Of a DNA stretch of 64,000 bases, positions 46,773 through 55,554 are shown piece by piece. Every line of letters starts with the position of its first letter. Position 1 is the stretch's first letter. The DNA is from an uncultured Planctomycetota bacterium. Lineage in GTDB: Bacteria; Planctomycetota; Phycisphaerae; UBA1845; UTPLA1. The position numbers and the translations under genes were made by a program. Under the pieces are notes generated by a model that was given only the letters and a program-made list of their open reading frames with translations, ran no database searches and was not told the origin of the DNA. The stretch lies in the NCBI GenBank assembly GCA_900696465.1, contig CAADGE010000035.1:186001-250000 (forward strand). The letters are read 5' to 3'.

Positions 46773-47851
46773 TCGGGTTTGCGCTCGAATAGCCACGCGC
46801 AATCTTCCTGTCGCGCACCGCGATGATCGCAGATAGCGAATCGCGCCCCCGAATACATGGATGCGCCGGCATAGCGGCCGTCTTTGGTGATGGCGTAGAA
46901 CGTCACCGAGTTAATCGGCAGGCCGCCTTTACCCCGATGGCGCGGCTCGGTGCGATCGGCGATTCGGCGAAGCGCCTCCAGGCATGCTTCCCGGGGCCCC
47001 ATGCCGCCGCGCATCAATTCGACGATGAGGAAAGTCGAGCAATTTCGAAGATTGGCTTCGCCGAAGCCGGTGCTGCCGGCGGCGCCGACGGCATTGTCGA
47101 CGTACAGCCCTGCACCGATGATCGGCGAGTCTCCAACGCGGCCGGGGATTTTGTAGGACAGTCCGCTGGTCGTGGTGACGCCCCCCAGGTTCCCTTTTTC
47201 GTCAACGGCGCTGCAGTGAATGGTGCCCCAGGTGTGCTCGTAGGGTGTGCCGGCTCGCGCGGACGGCTTGCCGCCGGCCTGTTCCGGGGCAATCCATGCA
47301 TCCTTGTCGGAGTGGGACTCCTTCCATTTGAGCCACTCGCGCCGGGCTTCGTCCGTGAGCAGGTCTACTTCCTTGAAGCCGTGTGCCCGGGCAAACCGCA
47401 GGGCGCCTTCGCCCACCAGCAGGACATGATTGGTGCGCTGCATGACAAGCCGCGCGACACAGGAAGGATTTCGAATGTTTCGCAGTGCGGCGACGGCACC
47501 GGCCTTGTGCGAGGGGCCGTGCATCACGGAGGCGTCGAGTTCGACGACGCCGTCTTCATTGGGCAGGCCGCCGAGGCCGACGGAGTTATCATTGGGATCG
47601 TCTTCGACGAGGTTGACGCCGGCGATGGCGGCATCGAGCGGATCGTCGCCAGCGGCGATCCGCTCCATGGCCCGGGCCGTGCATGCCACCCCGTTGGCAC
47701 TAGCGATGATCAGGGGTCGCCGCCCCGGGGGCGTCGCGGCCGGCTGGGCTGCGGCCAGTTGTCGCGGCGCCGCAATCATCGCCCCGCCCGCGGCGGCGGC
47801 CGTCTCGAGGAATCGCCTGCGCGTCCAGAACTTGGAGATCTTGTCATTCAT
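46769..47851 (-). CDS. Tat-exported glycosylasparaginase-type Ntn hydrolase
   Basis: A 360-residue N4-(beta-N-acetylglucosaminyl)-L-asparaginase homologue. The N-terminus has a twin-arginine signal (TRRRFLETAAAAGG), so it is probably exported folded. DASVMHGPSHKAGAVAALRN, PSCVARLVMQRTNHVLLVGE and the self-cleavage site with the nucleophile Thr in HTWGTIHCSAVDEKGNLGGV are family features; GRVGDSPIIGAGLYVDNAVG and GFGEANLRN form the substrate side. It would cleave the sugar-asparagine bond in breakdown of glycoproteins. GGAG is seven bases before the ATG. It converges on the DinB gene with a four-base overlap. Confidence 0.9.
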   Translation of the reverse strand: MNDKISKFWTRRRFLETAAAAGGAMIAAPRQLAAAQPAATPPGRRPLIIASANGVACTARAMERIAAGDDPLDAAIAGVNLVEDDPNDNSVGLGGLPNEDGVVELDASVMHGPSHKAGAVAALRNIRNPSCVARLVMQRTNHVLLVGEGALRFARAHGFKEVDLLTDEARREWLKWKESHSDKDAWIAPEQAGGKPSARAGTPYEHTWGTIHCSAVDEKGNLGGVTTTSGLSYKIPGRVGDSPIIGAGLYVDNAVGAAGSTGFGEANLRNCSTFLIVELMRGGMGPREACLEALRRIADRTEPRHRGKGGLPINSVTFYAITKDGRYAGASMYSGARFAICDHRGARQEDCAWLFERKPD

Positions 47852-47941
47852 CTCATTGCTCCATGGCCCAGGCGCCGCGCGGGCGGCGTGTACCCACTAT
47901 ACCCAATGATTCGCACGCTGGCGCTGGATGGCGGACGTCAT

Positions 47942-49300
47942 TTAGTGTGTCGTTGCAGAGGCGCCGAGCGCGCCGCAGAGCAGGTCAATGGTTTTGCGGG
48001 TCGCGCCGGTATTGGCAAGGACGACCTGTTGCGCGCGGCGTCCGATGTCGGACGCCTCCAGCGGGTTCGACAGGAGTCGCCCCAGCGCCATCGACAGCTC
48101 GCCGGGCGATGGTATCTGGATGGCGGCATCGGCGGCGAGTAGCTTTTCGGCAGCATCGCTGAAATTATCCATATGGGGGCCGAAGCACATCGGCTTCGCA
48201 AGACCGGCCACTTCCATGACGTCTGACCCGCCGAGCGACACGAGTGATCGGCCGACAAAGACAGCGCCTGCCAGGGAGTAGAACTTGCGTAATTCGCCCA
48301 TCGTGTCACCCAGGAAGACGACTTGCTCAGCGCTCGCGCCGGAGGGCGATCTCGGGCCATTCGGCTCGGAATCGGCTGGCGGCGAGCCATCCGGACATCG
48401 GCTGCGACGCCGGCAAACGTACCCGCGGGATTCGATCAGCTTCGCCACTTCGGCGAAGCGCTCCGGCTTGCGCGGGATAATGGCAAGTTGTGTGTCCGGG
48501 TGGTCCGCACGAAGGGCGCCCCATGCTTCGAGCACCATTTCTTCCTCGCCGGGGCCGGTCGAGCCGGCGACGACGAGCGGCGCGTGGGGGGCAATTCCCA
48601 TGGCGTCTGCCAAGGCATCGGCACCATCAACACGGTCGGCTACTACGGCGGTGTCATACTTAAGACTGCCGACGACGTGGACACAATCAGCGGGCACGCC
48701 CAGCTCGATGAACCGGGCCGCGTAGGTCTCATCCTGCGCGGCGGTCCAGGTGATTCGGGAGAACATACTGCGTGCGAGTAGCCGGATGATCGGCTTCCGG
48801 AAGCGGCGCATGGACCGTTCTTCTGTAATGCGGCCGTTGGCGATGCACAGGGCGATTCGTCGTCGCGTAGCCAGCGAGACGAGGTTCGGCCAGACCTCCA
48901 GCTCCATGAGAATGATCGCGCTCGGACGTATTCGTCGAAGCGCGCGGCGAACGACCCAAGAGAAGTCGAGCGGGTATCGAAAGACGAGGCAGTCCGGGTA
49001 GAGCCGGCATGCGGCCGCGTATCCGGTATCCGTGGTGGCGGAGACGGCGATTTCGTAATCGGGCAGCCGCCGGCGGATTTCGGAGACGAGCGTATGTGTC
49101 GCGTTGACCTCGCCGAGCGAGACGGCATGGATCCAGATGCGGGGCCTGGTGCCTGCTCGATGCCGGATCGCGCCGAAGCGTTCTGCCCAGCCGCGGCGGT
49201 TCTTGCCCAGGGCGATCATCTGGTACAAAAGGATGGGCAGGTACAGGATCGCCGCCGGGATATACAGGAGGTCCAACAGGAATACCGGCATGGGCAGCAT
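47942..49300 (-). CDS. waaA: Kdo transferase (lipid A glycosyltransferase)
   Basis: A 452-residue GT-B enzyme with an N-terminal membrane-associated helix. Family features: RPRIWIHAVSLGEVNATHTL, YEIAVSATTDTGYAAACRLY, FRYPLDFSWVVRRALRRIRP, ILMELEVWPNL, ANGRITEERSMRRF, CVHVVGSLKYD and the C-terminal FVGRSLVSLGGSDVMEVAGL. It should transfer Kdo to a lipid A precursor, which implies an LPS-bearing outer membrane. An insertion of low-complexity, Pro/Ser/Arg-rich sequence lies between the KPERFAEVAKLIE helix and VVFLGDTMGELRKFY. The start at 49300 was preferred to a GTG at 49381 inside the neighbouring gene; an ATG at 49291 is also possible. Confidence 0.9.
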   Translation of the reverse strand: MLPMPVFLLDLLYIPAAILYLPILLYQMIALGKNRRGWAERFGAIRHRAGTRPRIWIHAVSLGEVNATHTLVSEIRRRLPDYEIAVSATTDTGYAAACRLYPDCLVFRYPLDFSWVVRRALRRIRPSAIILMELEVWPNLVSLATRRRIALCIANGRITEERSMRRFRKPIIRLLARSMFSRITWTAAQDETYAARFIELGVPADCVHVVGSLKYDTAVVADRVDGADALADAMGIAPHAPLVVAGSTGPGEEEMVLEAWGALRADHPDTQLAIIPRKPERFAEVAKLIESRGYVCRRRSRCPDGSPPADSEPNGPRSPSGASAEQVVFLGDTMGELRKFYSLAGAVFVGRSLVSLGGSDVMEVAGLAKPMCFGPHMDNFSDAAEKLLAADAAIQIPSPGELSMALGRLLSNPLEASDIGRRAQQVVLANTGATRKTIDLLCGALGASATTH

Positions 49301-49356
49301 GATAGGGCTTGGCGCCTGCCCTTGCAGGGTGACATGGGCGAGGGGGTTGAGCAGGG

Positions 49357-49575
49357 TCAGTCCTTCTTCTTGAGGCAGCACTGCTTGTATTTCTTTCCGC
49401 TACCGCACGGGCACGGATCATTGCGGCCCGGCTCGGCCGATCCCTTCTTAATGGGCTCGACCGGCGGCGGGAGGGGGTCATCGTCTTCGCCAGGCAGGCG
49501 GGCCTTGTGGAGTGCTTCCTTTTCCCTGTTGCGTTCGAAGTGTCGCTCGAAGTTGTCTGCTGGACCCTTGCCCAC
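49357..49575 (-). CDS. SEC-C-motif protein
   Basis: A 72-residue protein ending in a zinc-binding SEC-C motif, [18 protein letters not shown] followed by LKKKD. The first half is charged and helical ([20 protein letters not shown]). A GTG at 49575 follows GGAGG by eight bases and was chosen over the longer frame, whose first 53 residues look like chance translation. SEC-C motifs mediate protein or ribosome contacts, as in SecA; its partner is unknown. It lies 56 bases upstream of waaA. Confidence 0.75.
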   Translation of the reverse strand: MGKGPADNFERHFERNREKEALHKARLPGEDDDPLPPPVEPIKKGSAEPGRNDPCPCGSGKKYKQCCLKKKD

Positions 49576-49877
49576 GATTCCGACCTCCCTGCGGGCGCTC
49601 GCGGCGACCGCGAATGGCTGCCCGGCTACGCGGGCATGCCCCAGTGTAGTCCCATCTTCTGTTGTTGAGCAAGCAAAGGCCATGCCAGCAAAGCAACGCC
49701 GGCATCGGCGAGGGCACGCCCGCGGCATAGACATAACTCTATGTAGATGAATATATTATGATTCTTGTTGACACGGTTTCCATGCTGGGTTATCACGTTC
49801 TGCACGCGGTCAAGGGGTGCCACAGGGAATGTGGCCACGAGTGGAAGGTGCCTCCCCGCGCTAAGGAGCCGTTAAAC
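49576..49877. other. Gap upstream of the peptidase gene, no gene seen
   Basis: These 302 bases lie between the minus-strand SEC-C gene and a tiny possible gene on the plus strand. An AT-rich patch at about 49735-49775 (atgtagatgaatatattatgattcttgttgaca) probably carries a promoter; TTGACA at 49767-49772 could be a -35 box. Nothing else stands out. Confidence 0.4.
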
Positions 49878-49964
49878 ATGACTCGCCGACTCTCTCGCGG
49901 GCTGCGCGTCCTCGTCGTGATTCTCGTGGTCGGGGCGTTTTGCGGCCTTGTGGCGTGTGTCTGA
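49878..49964 (+). CDS. Possible 28-residue hydrophobic peptide
   Basis: AAGGAG nine bases before an ATG starts a 28-codon frame: MTRRLSRGLRVLVVILVVGA then FCGLVACV. It has a basic start and one hydrophobic helix. It could be a small membrane peptide or a leader for the peptidase gene that follows, or the ribosome-binding site could be chance. The frame can also be read from an ATG at 49758, which looks less likely. Confidence 0.3.
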   Translation: MTRRLSRGLRVLVVILVVGAFCGLVACV

Positions 49965-50128
49965 GGCCTCGAGACAATAGGGGCCGATCCGTAATTTCTC
50001 GCCGAACAGATAACCCTGAATGTCATCGTCCGGCCGGATGCAAAATCGCCTGGCCGCCACACCTCGCCCTGGGACAGATGCCCCGTCAGGGCATCGGCAT
50101 GTCCTGCCTGTCCATTTCGAGAACCATC

Positions 50129-52471
50129 ATGTCGATTCGATCTGCGGAAAGTGCCCTGGTACTCCGCGCCGTCCGACCCGTCCGGGGGCGACCGGGCGAA
50201 CTCAGGAGGGCAGCGGCCGTGCTGATGACGGTGTTGGCGGTGTATGGCGGTGCTTGCGCAGGACCTGTTGCGCGGCCGCCCGAGGCGTTGCGGATGGATA
50301 CCGGCTTCATACAGGAGTATGCGGAGACGTGGGGTTTTACAGCGGGCCAGCCGACGGGAATGGCTGTGACGCCTGGAGGGGACGCGGTGCTCTTCCTGCG
50401 GAGCGGTCCGCGCGACGTGATCCGCAACTTGTATGAGATTGACACGGCCACTGGAGAAGTACGCGGCCTGGCGAGGGCCGCGGATATCCTTGCCTCTGGT
50501 GAAGAACCGCTCAGCGACGAGGAAAAGGCGCGGCGCGAGCGCATGCGCGAGGTGGGCCGGGGATTCACCTGGTTCAAGCTGAGCGAGGACGGCGGAAAGG
50601 TACTGACGGGTCTTGGCGGTCGGCTGTATGTGATCAATCGCGCAGATGGACGGGTGTTGCCGCTTCGGGAAAGCGCAGCCGGCCCGGCGATGGATGCGAA
50701 ATTTTCTCCGGACGGGCGTTACGTCTCGTGCGTGCGCGGGCACGATGTGTATGTGATCGACCTGTCGACACTCGAGGAGCGAGCGGTGACGGTGGGCGGC
50801 ACGGAGGATGTCTCCCACGGCGTGGCGGAATTCGTGGCCCAGGAAGAGATGCATCGCCACACTGGTTACTGGTGGAGCGGAGACTCACAGTGGATCGCAT
50901 TTGAGGAATGCGATCAACGGGAAGTGGAGACGCTGTACATCGCGGACGCTCGGAATCCTGAACAGCCGCCACGGGGTTGGCGCTATCCACGCGCCGGCCG
51001 GACGAACGCGACGGTGCGACTCGGCGTCGTGCCGATTAAATGGGAGGGCACGGAACCGCCGGCGCCGCGCTGGCTGGACTGGGATCGCGAAAGGTATCCC
51101 TACCTTGCCGCGGTTCACTGGGGAAAGGACGCGCCACTGACGTTTTATGTGCAGTCGCGGGATCAGCGGGCGGCGGTTCTCTTCCGCGCAGATCCGACGA
51201 GCGGCGAATTGACCGAGCTGCTCAAGGAGACGGATTCGGCGTGGATCAACATCGTGCCGGACATGCCGCGCTGGCTGGCCGGCGGTCGCGAGTTCCTGTG
51301 GATGAGCGAGCGGAGCGGCGAGTGGGAGCTGGAGCTTCGCGATCGCGACGGCAGACTGAAGCGAGTGTATCGGCCCGGCGAGGCCCGGCTCTACGGCGTG
51401 AGCACCGTCCATTCAGAGTCGCGTGAGGTGGTCATTTTCGGGGCGATTGATCCGACAGAAACGCACCTGTATCGCATCTCGCTGGACAGCGGCGAAGTGG
51501 CGAAGCTGACGGACGGCGCCGGCTCGCATGAGGGCAAGTTCGCGCGCGACGGGGGTGTATGGGTTCATAAAGAATCGCTGATCGACGGTACGGTGCGGCA
51601 TACCGTACGTGGGCGGGATTCGCGAGCCATGTTTGAGGTGCCGTCGGTGGCAATTGATCCTCCGCATGCGGTGAATCTGGAACTGACGCGCGTGGAGGCG
51701 GATGGGCGGTCGTATCACGCGGTGATCATTCGACCGAGAGAATTCGACCGGTCGCGGAAGTATCCGGTTATTTTGTATGTGTACGGGGGACCGGGGCATC
51801 CGGTGGTGACGGCATCGGCTCGTGCATACCTGCGGCAGCAGTGGTTTGCAGATCTGGGCTTTATCGTGGTCTCCGTCGACGGGCGAGGCACGCCGCGCCG
51901 CGGCCGCGCGTGGGAGCGGGCGACGGCGTGGAATCTGATTAATCTGCCGCTGGAGGACCAGGTCGCAGCGCTGGCGGCGCTGGGGCGACGCTATCGCGAG
52001 ATGGACCTTTCGCGCGTGGGCACATATGGCTGGTCGTTCGGCGGATATTTCGCGGCGATGGCGGCCTGTCGTCGGCCGGACATGTTTCATGCGGCGGTGG
52101 CCGGCGCGCCGATGATCGACTGGGAGGACTATGACACGCATTACACGGAGCGCTACATGGGCCTGCCGCAGGAGAACCCGGAGGGGTATCGGGTTTGCAG
52201 CGTGCTGACCTATGCATCGCAACTACAGCGACCGTTGCTGCTGATTCACGGAACGACGGATGACAATGTGTACTTTGTGCACACGCTGAAGATGGCCGAG
52301 GCGTTGTTTCGCGCGGGCCGGCCGCACGACGTGCTGGTGCTCGCGGGCTTTACGCACATGGTGCCGGAGCCGGAGGTTTCGATGCGGCTGTATGAGCGCA
52401 TCGCGCGGTACTTTATGACGCACCTCATGGAACATCGGCCCATGGCGGCTGCTACGGCCGCGAGTAATTGA
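50129..52471 (+). CDS. DPP-IV-like serine peptidase (S9)
   Basis: A 780-residue exported peptidase. The first ~45 residues hold a basic region and a hydrophobic stretch (AAAVLMTVLAVYGGACAG). The N-terminal propeller contains EFVAQEEMHRHTGYWW, the double-Glu motif that binds the substrate N-terminus in DPP-IV. The alpha/beta-hydrolase domain has the nucleophile Ser636 in GWSFGG, an Asp in HGTTDDNVYF and a His in GFTHMVPEPE, so the triad is complete. Expected role: removal of N-terminal dipeptides, mostly X-Pro, in the periplasm. ATG at 50129 was chosen for its signal peptide; longer frames are possible. gpmI follows after 170 bases. Confidence 0.9.
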   Translation: MSIRSAESALVLRAVRPVRGRPGELRRAAAVLMTVLAVYGGACAGPVARPPEALRMDTGFIQEYAETWGFTAGQPTGMAVTPGGDAVLFLRSGPRDVIRNLYEIDTATGEVRGLARAADILASGEEPLSDEEKARRERMREVGRGFTWFKLSEDGGKVLTGLGGRLYVINRADGRVLPLRESAAGPAMDAKFSPDGRYVSCVRGHDVYVIDLSTLEERAVTVGGTEDVSHGVAEFVAQEEMHRHTGYWWSGDSQWIAFEECDQREVETLYIADARNPEQPPRGWRYPRAGRTNATVRLGVVPIKWEGTEPPAPRWLDWDRERYPYLAAVHWGKDAPLTFYVQSRDQRAAVLFRADPTSGELTELLKETDSAWINIVPDMPRWLAGGREFLWMSERSGEWELELRDRDGRLKRVYRPGEARLYGVSTVHSESREVVIFGAIDPTETHLYRISLDSGEVAKLTDGAGSHEGKFARDGGVWVHKESLIDGTVRHTVRGRDSRAMFEVPSVAIDPPHAVNLELTRVEADGRSYHAVIIRPREFDRSRKYPVILYVYGGPGHPVVTASARAYLRQQWFADLGFIVVSVDGRGTPRRGRAWERATAWNLINLPLEDQVAALAALGRRYREMDLSRVGTYGWSFGGYFAAMAACRRPDMFHAAVAGAPMIDWEDYDTHYTERYMGLPQENPEGYRVCSVLTYASQLQRPLLLIHGTTDDNVYFVHTLKMAEALFRAGRPHDVLVLAGFTHMVPEPEVSMRLYERIARYFMTHLMEHRPMAAATAASN

Positions 52472-52641
52472 ATTGCAATTCCATGCCGCCCGGGCGATTG
52501 ACTTTGTTCGGTCCTGCTATGGTGCGCGTCGGGCGCACTTCCTACAATCATCGCGGCCCGCGAGGCCGGCCGTACGCGAACGTCGCGCAGCCGTGTGGTC
52601 GCGAGTGAATCTGCGGTTACTCGATCAGGAAATCCGTTCTC

Positions 52642-54246
52642 ATGCTCGCCCGGCGGCCCATTCTTTTGATTGTCCGTGACGGATGGGGACACAATCCCCA
52701 TCTTGAGTGGAATCATGCCAACGCCGTGCATCTGGCGAAAACGCCGGTTGATGATCGACTGCGAGCGACGTATCCGTGGGTGCAGATTCACACGAGCGGC
52801 GAGGATGTCGGACTGCCGGCCGGGGTGATGGGCAACAGCGAAGTGGGGCATCAGAATATCGGCGCCGGTCGCGTCGTCGATCAGGAGCAGATGCGCATCA
52901 CGCGCACGATCCGCGACGGGTCGTTCTATGAGAATCCGCGGCTCATTGCTGCGATCGAGCATGCGAAGCGAACCGGCGGCCGCCTTCATGTCATGGGCCT
53001 CGCCAGCGATGCCGGTGTGCATTCGGCGCTCGAGCACGCTTACGCGATCTTCGAGTTGTGCAAGCGTCGCGGCCTGGTCGGTGATCGCGTGCTGTTTCAT
53101 GCATTCGGCGATGGGCGAGACTCTCCACCTAATTCCGGCGCGGAGTTCATTCGGCAGATCGAGGCGAAGATGCGCGAGCTGGGGGTGGGCCGCGTGGCGA
53201 CGGTCGTCGGCCGTTACTATGCGATGGACCGCGACAACCGGTGGGATCGCGTGGAAAAGGCATATCGCCTGTTGGCCGAGGGCGTTGGCATCCGCGTGGC
53301 GACGGCAGAGCAGGCGTACACGCGATACTATGCGAACGCGACGGAGCCGAGCCGCAGCGGCGACGAATTCATCGAGCCGACCGTGGTTGGCGATGCGAGA
53401 CCGATACGGGCGGGCGACGGCGTCGTCTTCTTTAATTTCCGCGGCGATCGGCCGCGGGAAATCACGCGCGCGTTTGTATGCGACGAGTTTCCGTTTGAGG
53501 CGGTCGACAAGGACGGCACAACGAAGCGGATGGGCTTTGAGCGCGGGCCGAAGATCGAGAATCTGTATTACTGCACGATGTGTGATTATGAGAAGGGGTT
53601 GCCGGTGGAGGTGGCGTTTGCCCGGCCGCCGAAGATGCAGAATATTCTCGGGGCCTACGTTGCGTCGCTGGGTCTGCGGCAGTTTCGCTGTGCGGAGACG
53701 GAGAAGTATCCGCACGTGACGTTTTTCTTCAACGACTATCGCGACGAGCCGTTTGACGGCGAGGATCGGCAGATTGTTCCTTCGCCGCGCGATGTGACGA
53801 CGTATGATCACAAGCCGGAGATGTCGGCCTGCGGCGTGACGGAGGAGATGCTCCGTCGGATCGAATCTGACAACTACGACTTCATCATTCTCAACTATGC
53901 CAACGGCGACATGGTCGGGCATACCGGCTCATTGCCGGCGGCGATTCGCGCGGTCGAAGTCGTTGATGAGTGCGTCGGTCGCGTGGTGGATGCCGTGCTG
54001 GCGCGCGGCGGCGCGGCGATCGTGACGGCCGACCACGGGAATTGTGAGCAGATGATCGACCCGGCGACCGGCGGGCCGCACACGGCGCACACCACCTACG
54101 ACGTGGACATGATCATCGTCGATGATCGCTTCAGGGGTCGCAAGCTGCGCGAGGGCGGGCGGCTGGCGGACATCGCGCCGACCTTGCTGGCGATGGCGGG
54201 CCTGCCGCAGCCAGCGGAAATGACCGGGCGTTCGCTGTTTCAATAA
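52642..54246 (+). CDS. gpmI: Cofactor-independent phosphoglycerate mutase
   Basis: A 534-residue enzyme interconverting 3- and 2-phosphoglycerate in glycolysis and gluconeogenesis. The catalytic Ser66 is in GVMGNSEVGHQNIGAGR; other family elements are HVMGLASDAGVHSALEHAYA, FHAFGDGRDSPPNS, VGRYYAMDRDNRWDRVEKAY and, near the end, TADHGNCEQMIDP with the metal-binding DxH, and GPHTAHTT. It is slightly longer than most bacterial GpmI. The stop region overlaps the end of the convergent next gene by seven bases. Confidence 0.95.
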   Translation: MLARRPILLIVRDGWGHNPHLEWNHANAVHLAKTPVDDRLRATYPWVQIHTSGEDVGLPAGVMGNSEVGHQNIGAGRVVDQEQMRITRTIRDGSFYENPRLIAAIEHAKRTGGRLHVMGLASDAGVHSALEHAYAIFELCKRRGLVGDRVLFHAFGDGRDSPPNSGAEFIRQIEAKMRELGVGRVATVVGRYYAMDRDNRWDRVEKAYRLLAEGVGIRVATAEQAYTRYYANATEPSRSGDEFIEPTVVGDARPIRAGDGVVFFNFRGDRPREITRAFVCDEFPFEAVDKDGTTKRMGFERGPKIENLYYCTMCDYEKGLPVEVAFARPPKMQNILGAYVASLGLRQFRCAETEKYPHVTFFFNDYRDEPFDGEDRQIVPSPRDVTTYDHKPEMSACGVTEEMLRRIESDNYDFIILNYANGDMVGHTGSLPAAIRAVEVVDECVGRVVDAVLARGGAAIVTADHGNCEQMIDPATGGPHTAHTTYDVDMIIVDDRFRGRKLREGGRLADIAPTLLAMAGLPQPAEMTGRSLFQ

Positions 54247-55385
54247 GCTTCGCGGCGGGCGTATCGCACCGCCTGGCGGATCCATTCGAGAGATGCCAGC
54301 GGGGCGGCACCGTAGTGCGCGAAGCCGACGGCCAGACAGCCGGCCTGTGAGGCCTCGTGGACGGCGGAAACGAGCGCGGGGCCGTCTTTGCACATCGGGG
54401 GCCAGCAGAAGAAGGCCGCTTCGCGTCGCCCCATGTCGATTCCTGTAAGTTGCGCACGTGATACGGTTGAAGGCGGCGTCGTGATCCAGCCGTCGCAGTG
54501 CGAATCGAGCAGGGACGGCTCGATCCCCTCTCGCTGGGCCATCGGCGAATGGTGAAGAATCAGACGCTTTCTGGCGCGGGTGCGGAGGGTTTCGACGAGC
54601 GAGGCGATCGTCTCGGCGCGGAGGCGAATGAAGGCCGCAACCTGCGGTTGCTCCGCAAGGTAAGCATCAAAACTCGTCGTCGGTGCGGCGGGGGCTTCCG
54701 TCTGTCGGATAATGCGTTCGCGGATGTTTGCAACGAGCGCATCGGCGTCGATGCCGGCATCGCGTGCCCGCTGGCGACAGGCGGCGCAGAAGCACCAGCT
54801 CATCAGGGCGCGGGCGGTATCGTCGTCGGGCTGCCGGGAGGCGTGGTAGTCGACAAGTCGCCGTGGTGAGAAGGCGAACGCTTCGAGCTCGATCGTGCGT
54901 GCGGGATAGTTGGCCGAGAGATCTTCGACGAGCGCGGCCAGAAACTCACGGGCGTCAGGGTTCGACGGGCACATCCAGCGGCCGGAAGCGTTCCCGAAGA
55001 CGTTGACACAGGCGGCGTGGGGATGGCGCTGCACGATCGCGGGCATGTCGTTGCAGACCATGTTCAGCCGCAGGGCGAGCCGGTGCCGCTCGGCGGCTTC
55101 GGCAATTCGAGCGAGCGGGTTGCGCGATTTGAGCCAGGGGGCGGCATGCGGGCGGATGCGCGATCCGCTGTATCGCCCCGCATCGGGCTGAAAGGCAACG
55201 CCGGAAGTTGTGACGAAGCTGTGGTTGGGAGCGATATAGCGGGAACGCAGCTCGGCGATGTCGCCGTGAGTAGCTGCCACGCTGATGGCATCAAGTCCCA
55301 GCTCGCCGCTGATGCGGGCGAGGGAGGAATCGAGTCCTTCCTCTTCCAAATCCCACGGGTAGCACCAGATGAATGCTTCTTTCAT
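54240..55385 (-). CDS. Unrecognised TIM-barrel-like protein, possibly a glycoside hydrolase
   Basis: A 381-residue soluble protein with no signal peptide, starting MKEAFIWCYPWDLEEEG. The spacing of strands and helices (AISVAATHGD, RLALRLNMVCNDMP, CVNVFGNASGRWMCPSNPDA, RTIELEAFAFSPRR, RLILHHSPMAQREG, GIDMGRREAAFFCWPPMC) suggests a TIM barrel of the kind found in putative alpha-amylase-like or beta-galactosidase-like hydrolases, with Cys-rich CFCAACRQR in the middle. I cannot assign catalytic residues or a substrate. The ATG at 55385 was preferred over one nine codons upstream. It converges on gpmI with a seven-base overlap. Confidence 0.65.
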   Translation of the reverse strand: MKEAFIWCYPWDLEEEGLDSSLARISGELGLDAISVAATHGDIAELRSRYIAPNHSFVTTSGVAFQPDAGRYSGSRIRPHAAPWLKSRNPLARIAEAAERHRLALRLNMVCNDMPAIVQRHPHAACVNVFGNASGRWMCPSNPDAREFLAALVEDLSANYPARTIELEAFAFSPRRLVDYHASRQPDDDTARALMSWCFCAACRQRARDAGIDADALVANIRERIIRQTEAPAAPTTSFDAYLAEQPQVAAFIRLRAETIASLVETLRTRARKRLILHHSPMAQREGIEPSLLDSHCDGWITTPPSTVSRAQLTGIDMGRREAAFFCWPPMCKDGPALVSAVHEASQAGCLAVGFAHYGAAPLASLEWIRQAVRYARREAY

Positions 55386-55434
55386 AGTCGGACATTGTAC
55401 CGTAGCCGGCACGACGGACGCGGCACGATCGCGT

Positions 55435-55554
55435 TCAGAGCTTTTCGTCGGGCCCGAGCGGCGGCAGCGTCAGCACTTTGTAATAGCACCACCCCGCGAG
55501 GCAGACGACCAGCGCGATAGAGACACACATGACGATCCAGCCCTCTGGTTTCAT
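55435..55554 (-). CDS. MetS-like small subunit of the NSS transporter (39 residues)
   Basis: A 39-residue protein starting MKPEGWIVMCVSIALVVCLA and ending GPDEKL, with one membrane helix. Its ATG overlaps the stop of the large NSS transporter gene by four bases (ATGA). A tiny single-helix protein in this position matches the MetS small subunit described for the methionine transporter MetP in Corynebacterium. It probably sits beside the transporter in the membrane and may be needed for activity; that is inference from position and size. It is easily missed because it is so short. Confidence 0.7.
   Translation of the reverse strand: MKPEGWIVMCVSIALVVCLAGWCYYKVLTLPPLGPDEKL

Noticed and set aside
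46823-48142. A 439-codon plus-strand frame over the glycosylasparaginase and waaA genes
   Set aside because: It crosses two convincing genes on the other strand and has no recognisable domain.
52246-53922. A 558-codon minus-strand frame opposite gpmI and the peptidase gene
   Set aside because: Both opposite genes are certain; the frame is a by-product of codon bias.
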